NCBI RefSeq assembly: GCF_000499845.2
Contig: NC_023753.2
Coordinates: 16,201,250-16,265,249, forward strand
Direction of reading: 5' to 3'
DNA: 64,000 nt
From: Phaseolus vulgaris
Taxonomy: Eukaryota; Streptophyta; Magnoliopsida; Fabales; Fabaceae
Position numbers and translations under genes: made by a program. The notes beneath the pieces are model-generated. The model was not told where the DNA came from. It saw nothing but the letters and a program-made list of their open reading frames with translations, and ran no database searches. Below, in pieces: positions 43,153 to 55,880 of the stretch. Each line of letters begins with the position of its first letter. Positions within the stretch are counted from its first letter, which is position 1.

Positions 43153-43473
43153 TAGCTGTCCCGACCAGTCCTCGGTCACCAACCTAGAGACTGACCTTAG
43201 ACATCTTGCACCGATGCTTGGTGAGGGAAGGGGGCCACGTGAGATGGGCCCCAGAGACACCTACCAGGGAATTGGTTAGTCTTTGGGATTTTTACCCTAA
43301 GCCCCAATGTGGGAGATCGAGATCGGACCTCGCCAGTAGAGGGAGAAGATCAGACATCGGTCCTCTGAACATTGTAGAAGGCCACGAAAGGTGAGCCTAG
43401 AGATTTATTAAGATAACAAGTTAAAGAAAAGAGATATATGGGAAGCCTAAGTCACGAGGGATCCCATGCACGT
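43153..43473. other. Unassigned GC-richer block
   Basis: About 320 bp between A4 and T4, starting near TGTCCCGACCAGTCC. It has no clear ORF and no match elsewhere in the window. The TG start and sharp join to A4 suggest the beginning of another LTR whose remainder would lie beyond T4, outside the window. CACGT at 43469-43473 should be one copy of the T4 target duplication. Confidence 0.35.
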
Positions 43474-45660
43474 TGTAACATCCCTAACTTTTACTTTTTT
43501 TTAAAAAAAAAAAAAATATGCGTACAATATCTAATTAGCGTACAATATCTAATTAACATATAAACATATATTGTTTTCTCATATTTGTATCTCAAAATAT
43601 ATCCCTCTTCATAGGGATTTAATATATACATCCAAAAAGTTTAAAAACAAAACAAAGCAAAGCATTCAATTTAAATCTATCTAATCCTTCTGCTGCTCAC
43701 TGAGGAGCTCTATTACCTGCAATCTCATCTGCTCCCGTGTAAATACACGATCATCACAGTTAGAGAAACAACACAACCAAATAACAGGGTAAGCTAGTCA
43801 TATAAAACAAAATTCTATAAAATTTCACTTTGAAATAAATCAACATAAATCATAAGTCTCATACAAATTCTCAAATCATCAAATGTCATACAATTTCTCA
43901 AATCATCAAGTGTCATACAAATTCTATATTCATCTTTCACATGTCAGACTTCCACTGACTCATATAACATAGACACTTGACTCTACTTCCGGAAGACTCG
44001 TGCGTTGACTTAGACTCAGAGATTTGCACCTGTCATACTATCTCACTGTGAAATCCACACAGTTATGCGCATAAAGAATCTCAATATCATATCTCTCCTA
44101 GTATGACAGGGTTAACTCATATAACAGGTCAAGTTAGTTATCTTTCAAACAACTTACCCATTCATATGAACCTCCTTCGACTTTCACCACCTGAATAACT
44201 TCATCTATATGATTTCATTATCTCAGGAGAGTCAGGATATCTCCTTCTAGACAAATCCCTAGTCAATGCACATCCTAAACAATCTTAACACGGTATTTTC
44301 TTTCCTGAAAATACTATGTTTTGATTAAAAATTCATATTCTAAACATCACAATCTCCAACATCAAACAATCAAATCATTCCACAATTTAGAATTTGCAAA
44401 ACACACAACAATTCATTTACTAATCATATAAATGTCTTGAATCAAAAGGATTCCAAAGTGTATCTAAATAACATCAAGTTTTACTATCCAAAAAGAGAGA
44501 CAATAAAAGGAGAATGAAATAAAATTATCTTCCGACTACAACTATATCCAACAGTATTTAATAAAAAGGATGAGGAAGCACAACATGAAAATTAAAGTTT
44601 GATAACTTATCTCAAAAACACCATAATTCATATTACAATCAACATAGCTCTCAAAATAATCAACTCATAATTTACTTTAAAAATTGTCACAGACAATTTT
44701 AGTTCATAAACTGAATCATCAAGAAATATTCAAAATATATATGCTCTGAAATTGTCAAGAAACAAATCATCACAAACCTTTTTCAAATACATTCAGTAAT
44801 TCATTCAATTCCAAACTTATATACATTCTACATCATCTACTATAACTAAATTTTACATTTCAATCTCGAAACAGTTTCAATCTCAAAACAGTTTCAATCT
44901 CAGACAGTTACAACAAAATCCTGCAAGCAAAAACAATTGAAATTGGTGACCACGTCACCTCCAAATCCAGAATCTTCTAACCTATGGTTTCATTGAAAAT
45001 AATAAGACTAGCTTCCCTTACCTGAACTTTAGCTGATGCTCACTAAGAGCTCCAAATCTACCAAAAACCTAAAGGTAATTAACCTGCACCACAGAGTCCT
45101 AATCAAAATCTAACTATATAATTAGGACCTTGATTTAACCGAGATTAACCCGTACAAAATCTAATATTAACCCGTACAAAATCTAATAATATCAAAATTA
45201 ACTCAAAAGAAAAAGGAGCCAAGAAGGAACTTACTCCATCTGAGATTTTGATCCAGCAAACTTATAGGGTTCACTACCAAGAGTCCAACGGCAGACTCCG
45301 ATCGCCAAACTGATAAGCGAGGTAGTAAGAATCTTAAAGAAAAGGGAGAGAAAAGGAAAAAGAAGAACAAAACTGAACTTACTCTATAAGAGATTCTGAT
45401 CGGGTAGACTTGTAGTCTTCGCTGCCAGGAGTCTAACGGTATATTCTGATCGTCAAACTGATGAGCGAAGAGATCAGAATCTTGGAGAGAAGGGAGAGAA
45501 AGGAAAAGGAAACTTTTAGAGAGATGGTGGTTCTTTTAAAATGAAACCTGAATAACTGATTTTTCTATTTATATGCCCTTTTTCATTTTAATAATAAAAT
45601 ATTCAGGTATCATTTAAAATATACCACTTCTACTCTAAGGTTATTATCTAGATCCTTACA
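43474..45660 (-). repeat. 3' LTR of T4
   Basis: TGTAACATCC to GATCCTTACA on the plus strand, next to the polypurine tract. The inner third has two tandem blocks of about 130 bp (about 45195-45330 and 45345-45500) with related wording (GATCGCCAAACTGATAAGCGA and a variant). No coding potential. Confidence 0.9.
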
Positions 45661-45674
45661 TTCTCCCCAACAAG
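45661..45674 (-). promoter_or_regulatory. Polypurine tract of T4
   Basis: Minus strand CTTGTTGGGGAGAA immediately precedes the 3' LTR start TGTAAGG. Confidence 0.7.
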
Positions 45675-47356
45675 AAAAAAATTTTCGTCCCCGAAAATTG
45701 ACTTACCAGAAAAGAGATATGGATAGGTTTCTCTAATGGTTTCTTTTAATTCCCAAGTTGAATCACCCGATTTATCATCCCACACTACCTTCACCATATT
45801 GATGGTCTTGCCTCTGAGCTGTTTACTCTGATTGCTTCAAAAGACAAGTTATCCTTGATTTGCACATTATCCACTTCCAACACATGACTAGGGTCTGGGA
45901 TGTACTTCCTTAGCTGTGATACGTGAAAGACATTATGCAGGTTTGCTAATTGAGGAGGTAGAGCAATCTCATAAGCCACTGGACCTATCTTCTTTAGGAT
46001 CTGATATGGTCCAATAAACTTAGGAGATAACTTCCTTGATTTGATAGCTCGTCCTACACCCTTGGTTGGTGTCACTTTCATGAACACATGATCTCCAGCT
46101 GCAAAATCCAAAGGCTTTCTCCTTTGATCTGCATATGATTTCTGCCTACTTTGAGAAGCTTTCATTCTGTCTTGTATCTGCTTCACCTTCTCAGTGGTCT
46201 GTTGAATTAACTCTGGCCCGACCAAAACTGTTTCACCGTCCTGATACCAACATAAAGGAGTTCTGCATTTCCTCCCATACAAAGCTGCATATGGTGCCAT
46301 CCCAATACTAGCATGATAACTATTATTGTAAGTAAACTCCACCAAAGGCAACATCTCATCCCAACTTCCCAAATGATCCAAGATACATGTCCTTAACAGA
46401 TCTTCTAAGGATTGGATCGTTCTCTCAGACTGCCCATCTGTTTAAGGATGATATGCAGAGCTCATTCTCAATCTAGTTCCCAAAGAATCTTGTAGACTCT
46501 GCCAAAACCGTGAAGTAAATCTGGGATCTCTATCCGAAACAATACTAGAAGGCACCCGATGCAATCTTACAATCTCTTTGATGTACAATTGTGCCAACTT
46601 GGCCATAGATATCCTCAAATTAACTGGGAGAAAGTGAGCACTCTTTGTCAGTCGATCAACTATTACCCATACTGCATCATGACCCCTTACTGATCTTGGT
46701 AAATGAGTAACAAAATCCATAGCAATGTTATCCCATTTCCACTCAGGAATATCTAACTACTGCAACAAACCACCAGGTCTTTGATGCTCTACCTTTGCCT
46801 TTTGACATGTTAAGCAAGCAACAACATACTGAGCTATTTCTTTCTTCATGCCTGACCACCAAAAGGACTCCTTCAAATCTTGGTACATCTTATTCATACC
46901 AGGATGTAGACTAAGATGGCTCTTATGACCCTCTTCTAGAATCATTCTCTTCAGCTCTTCATTTGCAGGAATGCAAATTCTGCCATTAAATCTCAAAATC
47001 CCATCTTCTCCCATCACAAAGTCTTTAGCTTGATTTGTACCTAGTAAATCCACAATACGCTTTAGACTAAGATCCTCTAACTGCTTTTCCTTTATTATTC
47101 CAAGGAAATCATTAGTTATAGTTAACTTACTACAACTAATATGATTAACATGGAATTCCACTCCCAAATTTAAATCCCTGAACTGCTCAATCAACTTCTG
47201 CTCTTCAATCGTCATAGCTGACACTTGCATTGACTTTCTACTCAAAGCATTTGCAACTACATTAGCCTTCCCTGGATGATACATCAGTTGAAAATCATAA
47301 TCCTTCAGAAATTCCATCCATCTTCTTTGTCTCATATTCAACTCTTTTTTTATCAA
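45664..47356 (-). pseudogene. T4 RNase H end, integrase and chromodomain-like tail
   Basis: In order on the minus strand: end of RNase H (ANALSRK), integrase zinc finger (HKSHLSLHPG, CLTCQKAK), catalytic Asp regions ([18 protein letters not shown]), the region with TDGQSERT (catalytic Glu), and a C-terminal part (DHVFMKVTP, LSPKFIGPY, VFHVSQLRKY). After a frame change near 45815 a chromodomain-like segment (VKVVWDD, STWELKE) ends just before the LTR. Stops at about 46754 and 46442-46444 (TAA). The chromodomain group binds histone marks in relatives and guides integration. Confidence 0.8.
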
Positions 47357-48787
47357 ACAAATATTTTAAACTTTTATGGTCACTGAACACCTGAAATTGA
47401 GCTCCATACAAATAATGTCTCCAAATCTTCAAAGCAAACACTACGGCTGCCAACTCTAAGTCATGAGTACGATAGTTTCTCTCATGAACTTTAAGTTGCC
47501 TTGAAGCATATGCAATTGCTCTTTTCTCTTGCATCAAGACACAACCCAAACCCTGATAGGAAGCATCACAGTAAACTTCAAAAGGTTTTCCTGTATCAGG
47601 AATCACTAACACCGGAGCACTAGTTAACCTTTTCCTCAGCTCTATGAAACTCTGCTCACATCTGTCAGTCCAAGCAAAAGGTTGATCTTTGCGGGTTAAC
47701 TGAGTCAAAGGAGCTACTACCCTGGAAAAATCTTCAATGAACCTCCGATAGTAACCAGCTAGACCCACGAAACTTCTTATCTCAGTGACTGTCTTAGGAC
47801 GTTCCCACTGAAGCACTGCCTCTACCTTGGCTGGATCTACTGAGATCCCCTGAGCTGATATTACATGCCCTAAGAAGTTGACTTCCTTCAGCCAGAACTC
47901 ACACTTAGAGAACTTAGCATATAATTGCTTCTCCCTCAGAATCTCCAACACTATCTTCAGATGTTCTTCATGTTCTTTCTTGGTTCTTGAATAAATAAGT
48001 ATGTCGTCTATAAAGACTACAATAAACTTATCCAAGAAAGGACGAAAAATTATATTCATGTAATCCATGAACAGAGCTGGAGCATTTGTTACTCCAAACG
48101 GCATCACCACATGTTCATAGTGTCCATAACGAGACCTAAAGGCTGTCTTCTGAACATCTTCAGCCTTTACCAAAATCTGGTGATATCCAGATCTCAGATC
48201 AATCTTTGAGAACACTGAAGCTCCATGTAACTGATCCATCAAATCATCAATTCTGGGCAGAGGATACTTGTTCTTGATGGTCAACTTATTCAACTGTCTG
48301 TAATCTACACACAACCGAGACCCTCCATCTTTCTTCTTAACTAGAAGCACCGGAGCCCCCCATGGAGATACACTGGGCCTGATGAATCGTTTCTCCAACA
48401 AATCTTCAACTTGCTTCTTTAGTTCAATCAACTCAGCTGGAGCCATTCTATAGGGTCCCATTGACATTGGTCCAACTCCAGGTACCAAATCAATAGAGAA
48501 TTTCACTTCTCTCTTGGGAGGTAATCCAGGTATTTCTTTTGGAAATACATCCATGAAATCCTTCACCACATGTATACTGCTCATTTCTTCTTCATTCTTC
48601 ACTTTCATCTGAGTTAAGATTACAAAGCATCTTGATCCTTCTTTCAATTCTGACCACACATGCTGAGCAGATATCACATCTGACTCTTTGAAATCTGAAA
48701 ACATGATTTTCTGTTGACCACAATCTATGAGAATGTGATTGGCAGATAGCCAATCCATTCCTAGGATAACATCCAGATCCTGAAGAG
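47295..48787 (-). pseudogene. pol: T4 RT and RNase H
   Basis: 487 open codons covering the RT ([30 protein letters not shown], catalytic FIDD) and RNase H ([25 protein letters not shown]). Upstream it is shifted from protease by a 4-nt tandem duplication (ACCT, near 48787-48795). Downstream the frame is lost in a run of seven T (47345-47351), where one extra base moves RNase H into the next frame. Confidence 0.85.
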
Positions 48788-49265
48788 GTAGGTAGAAAGA
48801 TCAAATTTATTTTGAACCTGCATCCCTCTACTATTACTGGACATTCAGAGCAAACTGTAGGGGTCAATACTTTTACTGATGTAGGTGTACAGACCATCAG
48901 TTCAAACGACAACTCTTTCACTAAAAGACCCATCTCATCTACACACAAACTTGATACAAAAGAATGTGTCGCTCCTGAATCAAACAAAACTTTAACACAT
49001 CTACCAGCTATATAACATAGACTTTGTACCAAGTTACCTGACTGAGATGCTTCAGCTCCTGACATAGCAAAAACTCTCCCTGTTGCCTGAGGTCTACTGC
49101 CTTCACTCCTAAATTGCTGAAAATCGCCTGATGGAGTCATCCTATTCTTGTTAGGACAATCTCTAGCAAAATGTCCCATCTTTTGGCATGTAAAACATCT
49201 TTTCTCTGGAGTTCCCTTGGTGCACATATTAGTGGTATGTGGTCCACCACAATGGAAACATCTAG
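48788..49265 (-). pseudogene. T4 gag C-terminus and protease
   Basis: Minus strand, directly left of T3. Two zinc knuckles: CFHCGGPHTTNMC and CFTCQKMGHFARDC (CX2CX4HX4C). Then aspartic protease with VLFDSGATHSFVS. The frame shifts at the ACCT duplication. The left edge of T3 falls immediately before the first knuckle; the rest of gag is at 61341-62199. Confidence 0.8.
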
Positions 49266-49270
49266 GTTTC

Positions 49271-50062
49271 TGTACCGCCCTGGTGGCCGGATGCGATGAC
49301 GTGGCATCCTGTTACAGTGTAGGCGTGTTGACAAGGCGCCAGGTTGACAGTTGAGAAGGAAGTCAGGAGGCACGTGTAGTCGCCCATAGTTAAGTTGGCG
49401 TGTTCCGATCTCTAGCTTACCAGAATAGGCGATCGCCAGGTTGAGGACGAAGTCGCCAGATGCAGACTCAGGCGACCAGGCAGTCGGAGATCGCCAGAAC
49501 AAGCACATCGCCGAAGTTAAAGGAAAAGCAGATTATGAAGGCGGCCGGCGAGACCACAGGGAAGGTGTATGAAGGCCCTACCTCGCCAGTTTCAGTAGGG
49601 ATCGCACTCCTGAGTTAGCTATGCACTGGGCAGCACCATGCATAGGTAACTTAGCCAAAATGAGAGTAGAAGTAGCGCCAAGTCAGGGAGCCTCCAGATG
49701 ATGGCACGTGTACGGTTGGATACGAGCCACGTGTCCAAGTCAGTAACTGCCAGGAGAGAGAAAATCACCAGGTATATAAGAGTTCCTAACAGATTTCCTA
49801 AGGTACGCACGTTCAGTTCATACACTTTACGCTTGCGAGAGACAGAGCTGTTTGTGAGAGAGATTTGCACGGTTCCAGTTCTTAGTATTTGGTGATACCG
49901 CCACTGACTTGAGCGTCGGAGTGCGATCGGCCGCAGCGGCGCCGTATCGTTTCTTTGCAGGTTCTTGAGATAGATCCAGAGGAGGAACGGAAGTGAGAAG
50001 CGGCGCGCACGTCGATCCTTTGACGAGGCATTCTCCAGCGCTCCGGTCAACAGGCAGGATCA
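49271..50062 (+). repeat. 5' LTR of T3
   Basis: TGTACC to GGATCA, reverse complement of the T1 LTR type. TATA box TATATAAG at 49773-49780. Transcription of gag-pol should start about 30 nt downstream. Confidence 0.95.
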
Positions 50063-50065
50063 TCA

Positions 50066-50084
50066 GGCGCCCACCGTGGGACCG
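50066..50084 (+). other. Primer-binding site of T3
   Basis: GGCGCCCACCGTGGGACCG, three bases after the LTR. It differs by one base from the T1/T2 site within the shared core. Confidence 0.75.
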
Positions 50085-50426
50085 TGTAAAACGTGCTCCC
50101 ATCCACAGCGTGAGTTCGTGGAGGTATTCGAGGTTTTCTGCGCGGTTGTGTGCTGGTGCAACCGTCGTTCTTGGTTTCTTTGAGTTTCGTTCGGTGAAGT
50201 TTGTGTTTTAAACCGTTCGTTTGGTTTTTCGATCGGTGGATTCGGGTTCTTTCGAGTGGTTGTTTGGTTCGCGGGGAAACGGTGGTCTTGGTGAAGCTGC
50301 GTTTTTCTTTGAAGGTTCGCGGTTTCTTGAAGTCCCTGCGCAGTTTCTTGAATCTTCTCCGATCGGTCGCTGATTCGTTCGTGGTTGAAGTGTTATTTGC
50401 TGTACTTCTGTGGTTCGCTGAAGTTA
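50085..50426 (+). other. T3 leader
   Basis: About 340 nt, homologous to T1 16152-16495. Non-coding; includes G/T-rich words such as TTCGTTTGG. Presumed packaging region. Confidence 0.6.
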
Positions 50427-53400
50427 ATGAGAAAGATGAGAAGCAATCGTTCCAGTCCCGTGGCTCCCGTCGCAGCTGAAGGCGACGCCGCCATGACCAT
50501 GGCGCAGATGGCAGAAATGATGCGCTCATTGCAGGCTACTGTAGAAGCCTCGCGCGTCGAGTAGGCCAGGATACATGAAGACCTGGTCGCCTCTCGCGCC
50601 AGAAACGAGGAGCTCAACAAGGTAGCTGAGGAGCTACGTCGAGCTCTTCAGGAGCAGCAGGTTCGTTCTTCCGCTGAGGAGGTGGCACCGTCAACGCCGC
50701 CTCGTGTTTTCCCAATGCCTTTCATTCAGGCGATTACCGACACGCCAATTCCCACGAGCGTGGTCCCGGTTAAAGCTGTTTTTACTGGCGTGGAAGATCC
50801 AGAGGCTCATCTGACCACGTTCCACACACAGATGATGCTGTTAGGGGGGTCGGATGCTGTCTATTGTAAGATGTTTGTGAGCACGCTCCAGGGAACGGCG
50901 ATGGAGTGGTTTGTGAGCCTGCCTAATGGCCACATAACTAATTTTCAGCAATTCTCGAAAATCTTTGTCGAGCAGTATATTGTGAACAAGGCACCGCCCA
51001 GAGTGTCCTATGATCTGTTTGATATAAGGTAGTACCATGGGGAGTCCCTCAGAGACTACCTCAATCGCTTCGGAGCGCAGATGGTCAGGTCGCCGGCCAA
51101 GGATGAAGAAATGCTGGTTTATGCCTTCAAGAAGGGCGTGCAGCCAGGGCCATTCTGCGAAGCCTTGATCAGGGCTCATCCAGCGACGTTTGCTGAAGTC
51201 AGGCGACTTGCGGTGGCTCACATCGCCGACGAGAGTGAGGTCGCTGAGAAGAGGGGCAGTGTGGCTCCCGTCAGGCCACGCGCCCAGACCAGGATCCAGC
51301 CACAGAGGGTGCTGGAAACGGCAGCGGCGGCCAGAAAGGATCAAAGGACTCGCTATCCTTACGATAGGAGAAACAAGGGAAGAAGCCAAGCGCGCCAACC
51401 GCCAGCACGCCAACAACCAGCACGCCGGGAATACAACCGCCCGCCTAAGCACAAATTCGTCATGGGACTAGCGGACCTGATCGCTATCCCTAACATATCT
51501 GCTAGATTGAAGGCGCCCGAGAAGGTGGGCGACAAGGTGCTAGGGTCGAAGCCGGATGTCTGGTGCGAGTTCCACCAGTGCTTTGGCCACAACCTGGACT
51601 CGTGTTTGTCTTTAGGGTACCAGCTCGACGATATGGTTAAGAGCGGGTTCCTAAACGACTATCTGCTGGACAGAAGGACCGGAGGAGCGTCGAGTTCCCA
51701 GCCGGCAGGGGGAGAAGCCCAGCAACACGAGATGCCTATCCATGGGGAGATCCACACCATTGCAGGGGGTTTCTCAGGTGGTGGATGCACCGCATCGCAG
51801 AGGAAAAAGTACGCGCGATCGGTGATGTCGGTGGACATGTTTGAAGATCACTCGCCCGAAGTGGACATTACGTTCACCAAGCAGGATCTTCGGGACGTTG
51901 TGCCTCACGACAACGATCCCATTGTTATTTCGTTGATCACGGCGGGGAGGAAGGTTCACCGAGTTCTGGTGGACCAAGGAAGTTCGGCAGACGTGATGTT
52001 CTGGCCGACTTTCACGCAGCTAGAGTTGCCCCTTGACCAGCTGAGGCCCTATGGAGGGTGCTTGTATGGGTTCGCTGGCGACCAGGTGGAAGTCAGGGGG
52101 TACATTGAGCTGAGAACCACGTTTACCGATGAGGCTGGGTCGAGGACGGAGAAAATCAAGTACCTCATCGTAAACGCCCCTTCAGCATATAACATCTTGC
52201 TGGGAAGGCCCACTCTCAACAGGATAGGCGCAATTCCATCGACTCGGCACATGAAGGTGAAGCTGTCGTCCATGGAAGGGGTGGTGATCACGATAAAGTC
52301 TGATCAGAAGGAAGCGAAAAAGTGCTATGAAAATAGCCTGAAAAACAAAAGATCAGTCAGCTATGTTACAACCACCCCACCTCCCGGTGTGAAGCCCAGA
52401 CCGCCGGTGATGGAGGAGGCCGCCGGAAGGGACGTAGAGATGGTAGATGCTGAGCTGGGGGAGAGAAATGCTAGCCTGGAGGAAGAAGAGGCGCGGAATC
52501 GACCGGAGGAAGCCAGGGAGCTGGGAATCACCAAGGCGGTGATCGCCAGAGAATCAAGGCCCAAGCCTGTCGAGCAGTGGCTCGAGAAGGAGATCGGGGG
52601 GAAAGTTTTCAAGCTCGGAAGATCTCTGGAGGTCGATCTCCAGGACCAGATTGCCAAGGTGATTGAACGGCATCTGGACGCGTTTGCCTAGTCCGCTTCG
52701 GACATGCCCGGAATCGATCCCGACTTCTTGTGCCATCATCTGGCGATGGACAACATGGTGAGACCGGTGCGGCAAAGAATGAGGAAATTTAATGAAGAAA
52801 GGAGGCAGGCGATCAAGGATGAGACCCAGAAACTCCTCGCTGCAGGCCACATCAGGGAAGTCCAGTACCCTGAGTGGCTGGCAAATGTCGTGCTGGTAAA
52901 GAAGAGCAACGGGAAATGGCGCATGTGCGTCGATTTCACCGACCTGAATAAGGCTTGCCCAAAGGATTCGTATCCTTTACCAAGCATTGATGCCCTGGTT
53001 GATAGTGCTGCAGGGTGCAAGCTGCTGAGTTTCCTGGATGCCTTCTCGGGCTACAATCAGATCAAGATGCATCCCCTCGATGAAGAAAAGACAGCCTTCA
53101 TGACGGAGAGGTCGTGCTACTGCTATAAGGTGATGCCGTTTGGGCTGAAGAACGCGGGGGCCACGTACCAGAGGCTGATGGATCGAGTACTTGCACCGAT
53201 GCTGGGAAGGAACGTGCAAGCTTACGTCGATGACATGGTCGTGACCTCACAGGAGAAAAGCAAGCACGTTGCAGACTTGGAAGAATTGTTCACAACGATC
53301 GCCAAGTTCAAGTTGAAGCTCAACCCGGAGAAATGCATTTTCGGCGTGGAGGCTGGAAAATTTTTGGGTTTTCTCTTGACTGAAAGAGGGATAGAGGCCA

Positions 53401-55880
53401 ACCCGGACAAGTGTGCCGCCATCTTGGCGATGAGAAGCCCGACTACAGTGAAAGAAGTCCAGCAGCTGACGGGTCGGATGGCGGCCCTATCCCGCTTCGT
53501 GTCGGCGAGCGGAGAAAAGGGACATCCCTATTTCCAGTGTCTGCGGCGCAACAACAAGTTCGCTTGGACGAAAGAGTGCGAGGAAGCTTTCGTCAAGCTA
53601 AAGGAATATGTGGCGAGCCCGCCGGTTCTGGGCAAACCATTGGCGGGAATCCCTCTCAGGTTGTATTTCGCTGTGACTGAGAGGGCGGTGAGTGCGGTGC
53701 TCGCCCAGGACCAGGATCAGGCTCAGAAGCCTATTTATTTCGTGAGTAAAGTGTTGCAGGGCCCAGAAACGAGATACCAGGCCCTGGAGAAGGCTGCGTT
53801 GGCTGTGGTGTTTTCGGCGAGGAGGTTGCGCCACTATTTCCACAGTTTCACGATATTGGTGATGACTGACCTGCCCATCCAGAAGGTCTTGAAGAAACCT
53901 GACGTTGCAGGAAGAATGGTGAAGTGGGCAGTCGAGTTGTCGGAGTTTGACATTAAATATGAGCCTCGAGGCCCGATCAAAGGGCAAATCTTTGCGGATT
54001 TCGTAGTCGAGCTCTCTTCAGAGGCGACGCGGGTTGAGGGAGATGATTTCCGTTGGGTACTCTCGGTGGATGGATCGTCAAACCAGCAGGGTAGTGGTGC
54101 TGGAGTCATATTGGAAGGACCCAACGGCGTGCTGATCGAACAATCGTTGAGATTCGCCTTCAAAGCCAGCAACAATCAAGCAGAGTATGAGGCGCTGATC
54201 GCCGGGATTCTGCTGGCTAAGGAAATGGGAGCCAGGGTGCTGATGGCTAAGAGTGACTCGCTGCTGGTCACAGGGCAAGTAACAGGCGAGTTCCAGGCCA
54301 AAGATCCACAAATGGCGGCTTACTTGGCGTATGTGCAGGAATTGAAGAGTTCCTTTGCCTCTTTTGAAGTGGTGCATGTCCCCCGCGAACAGAATGCTCG
54401 AGCTGACTTGCTTGCTAAGCTCGCCAGCTCAGGCAAGGGGGGTAGGCAGAGGACAGTGATTCAAGAAACTTTGAAGACGCCGAGGGCATTTGTAGCAGAT
54501 CACCTGGTCCTTCAGATAAGCAGGTCGACGGAGAGAGCAGCGAGAAGCCATAAATCTTTGACGCAAGAAACTCTGAGATCGCCAAGGATTAGAGCATGTC
54601 GAGGAAAGAAGGTGGACGTGATACAGGTCTGCGCCACCCACGAGTCAGACACTTGGATAACACAGTACAAGCGGTGCTTGGCAGATGGTCTCCTCCCGCT
54701 AGATCCAACAGAAGCTAGAAAGGTAAAGAAAAATTCCAGCAAGTATACATTGATTGATGGCGATCTGTACAGGTTTGGATTCACTCACCCACTCCTGGAA
54801 TGTATACACGGCGAGAAGTGCACGAGGATTATGGCAGAGCTCCACGACGGAATATGTGGAAGTCACGTCGGGGGTCGAGCTCTGGCCGCGAGGACTCTCC
54901 GTGCAGGCTACTATTGGCCATCCATGAGAGAAGATTGCAAGAAGTACGCCCAGTGCTGCAAACAATGCCAGCAGCACGCCGATTGGCACAAGGCGCCTCC
55001 CGAGGAGTTGAGGTCGATCTATAGCCCTTGGCCGTTTCATACTTGGGGAATCGACATCCTGGGACCTTTTCCACTGGCGATCAGGCAGATGAAGTACTTG
55101 TTGGTTGCGATTGAGTATTTCACCAAGTGGATTGAAGCAGAACCAGTAGCCCAGATCACCGCGCACAAGATCGAAGGCTTTGTATGGAAGAATATTGTGT
55201 GCCGGTTTGGAGTGCCTAAGCGCCTGGTATCAGATAATGGGACTCAGTTTGCGAGCCACCTGTTGAAGAAGCTTTGCGAAGAGGTCGGAATTCAGCAAGT
55301 GTTTGCATCCGTCGAGCACCCTCAGACTAATGGCCAGGTGGAATCAGCTAACCGAGTGTTGCTGAGAGGTTTGAAGAGGAGGCTCGAGAAAGCCAAGGGG
55401 AGTTGGGCTGAGGAGGTACCCCGAATAGTTTGGGCGTACCACACCACCGAGCAGTCAGGAACCCATGAGACCCCGTTTAGCTTGGTCTATGGGTGTGATG
55501 CCATGATTCCAGTCGAGATTCAGGAGAGCTCGCCGAGATTCCAGAACTTTGTAGAGGAAGACTCGAATGAAGAGAGAAGACTGAACCTGGATCTGCTGGA
55601 CGAAGTCAGGGAGGAGGCAAGGCTGAAGGCTGAGGCGGTGAAGAGAAGGGTCGAGCGAAGGTACAACTCAAAGGTGATGCCAAGGCAGTTTAGAGAAGGC
55701 AATCTGGTGATGAGAAAGGCCCACCAGTACGAGATGGAGAATAAGCTATCACCCAAGTGGACTGGACCGTTCAGAATAACCGAGTCACTCGGGAACGGAG
55801 CCTATCGCTTGGAGACGTTGGAAGGGGGGGCGATCCCTCGTACCTGGAACGCCACACACCTGAAGTTGTACTATAGCTAA
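50427..55880 (+). pseudogene. gag-pol: T3 gag-protease-pol single frame with three amber codons
   Basis: A 1,817-codon frame from ATG 50427 to the stop before 55881, interrupted only by TAG at 50562 (codon 46), 51030 (codon 202) and 52689 (codon 755). T1 has CAG, CAG and TGG there. Order: gag core (AMEWFVSLP), knuckle CEFHQCFGHNLDSC, protease VDQGSSADV, RT with YVDDM (about 53222), RNase H, archaeal-type RNase H (SVDGSSNQQGSGAG, about 54067), integrase zinc finger, D, D, E (GIDILG about 55050, SDNGTQF about 55230, NGQVESAN about 55330) and C-terminal KWTGPFRI. T3 shows that this family has gag and pol in one frame. The stops kill it unless suppressed. Confidence 0.9.

Noticed and set aside
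43474..45660. T4 long LTR as unique host intergenic DNA
   Set aside because: The same sequence recurs from 62340 at the other end of T4, next to a primer site, so it is an LTR.
50562..52691. Programmed readthrough of the T3 TAG codons
   Set aside because: Three stops, one at codon 46 inside gag, and sense codons in T1 at the same places point to mutation, not a designed signal.
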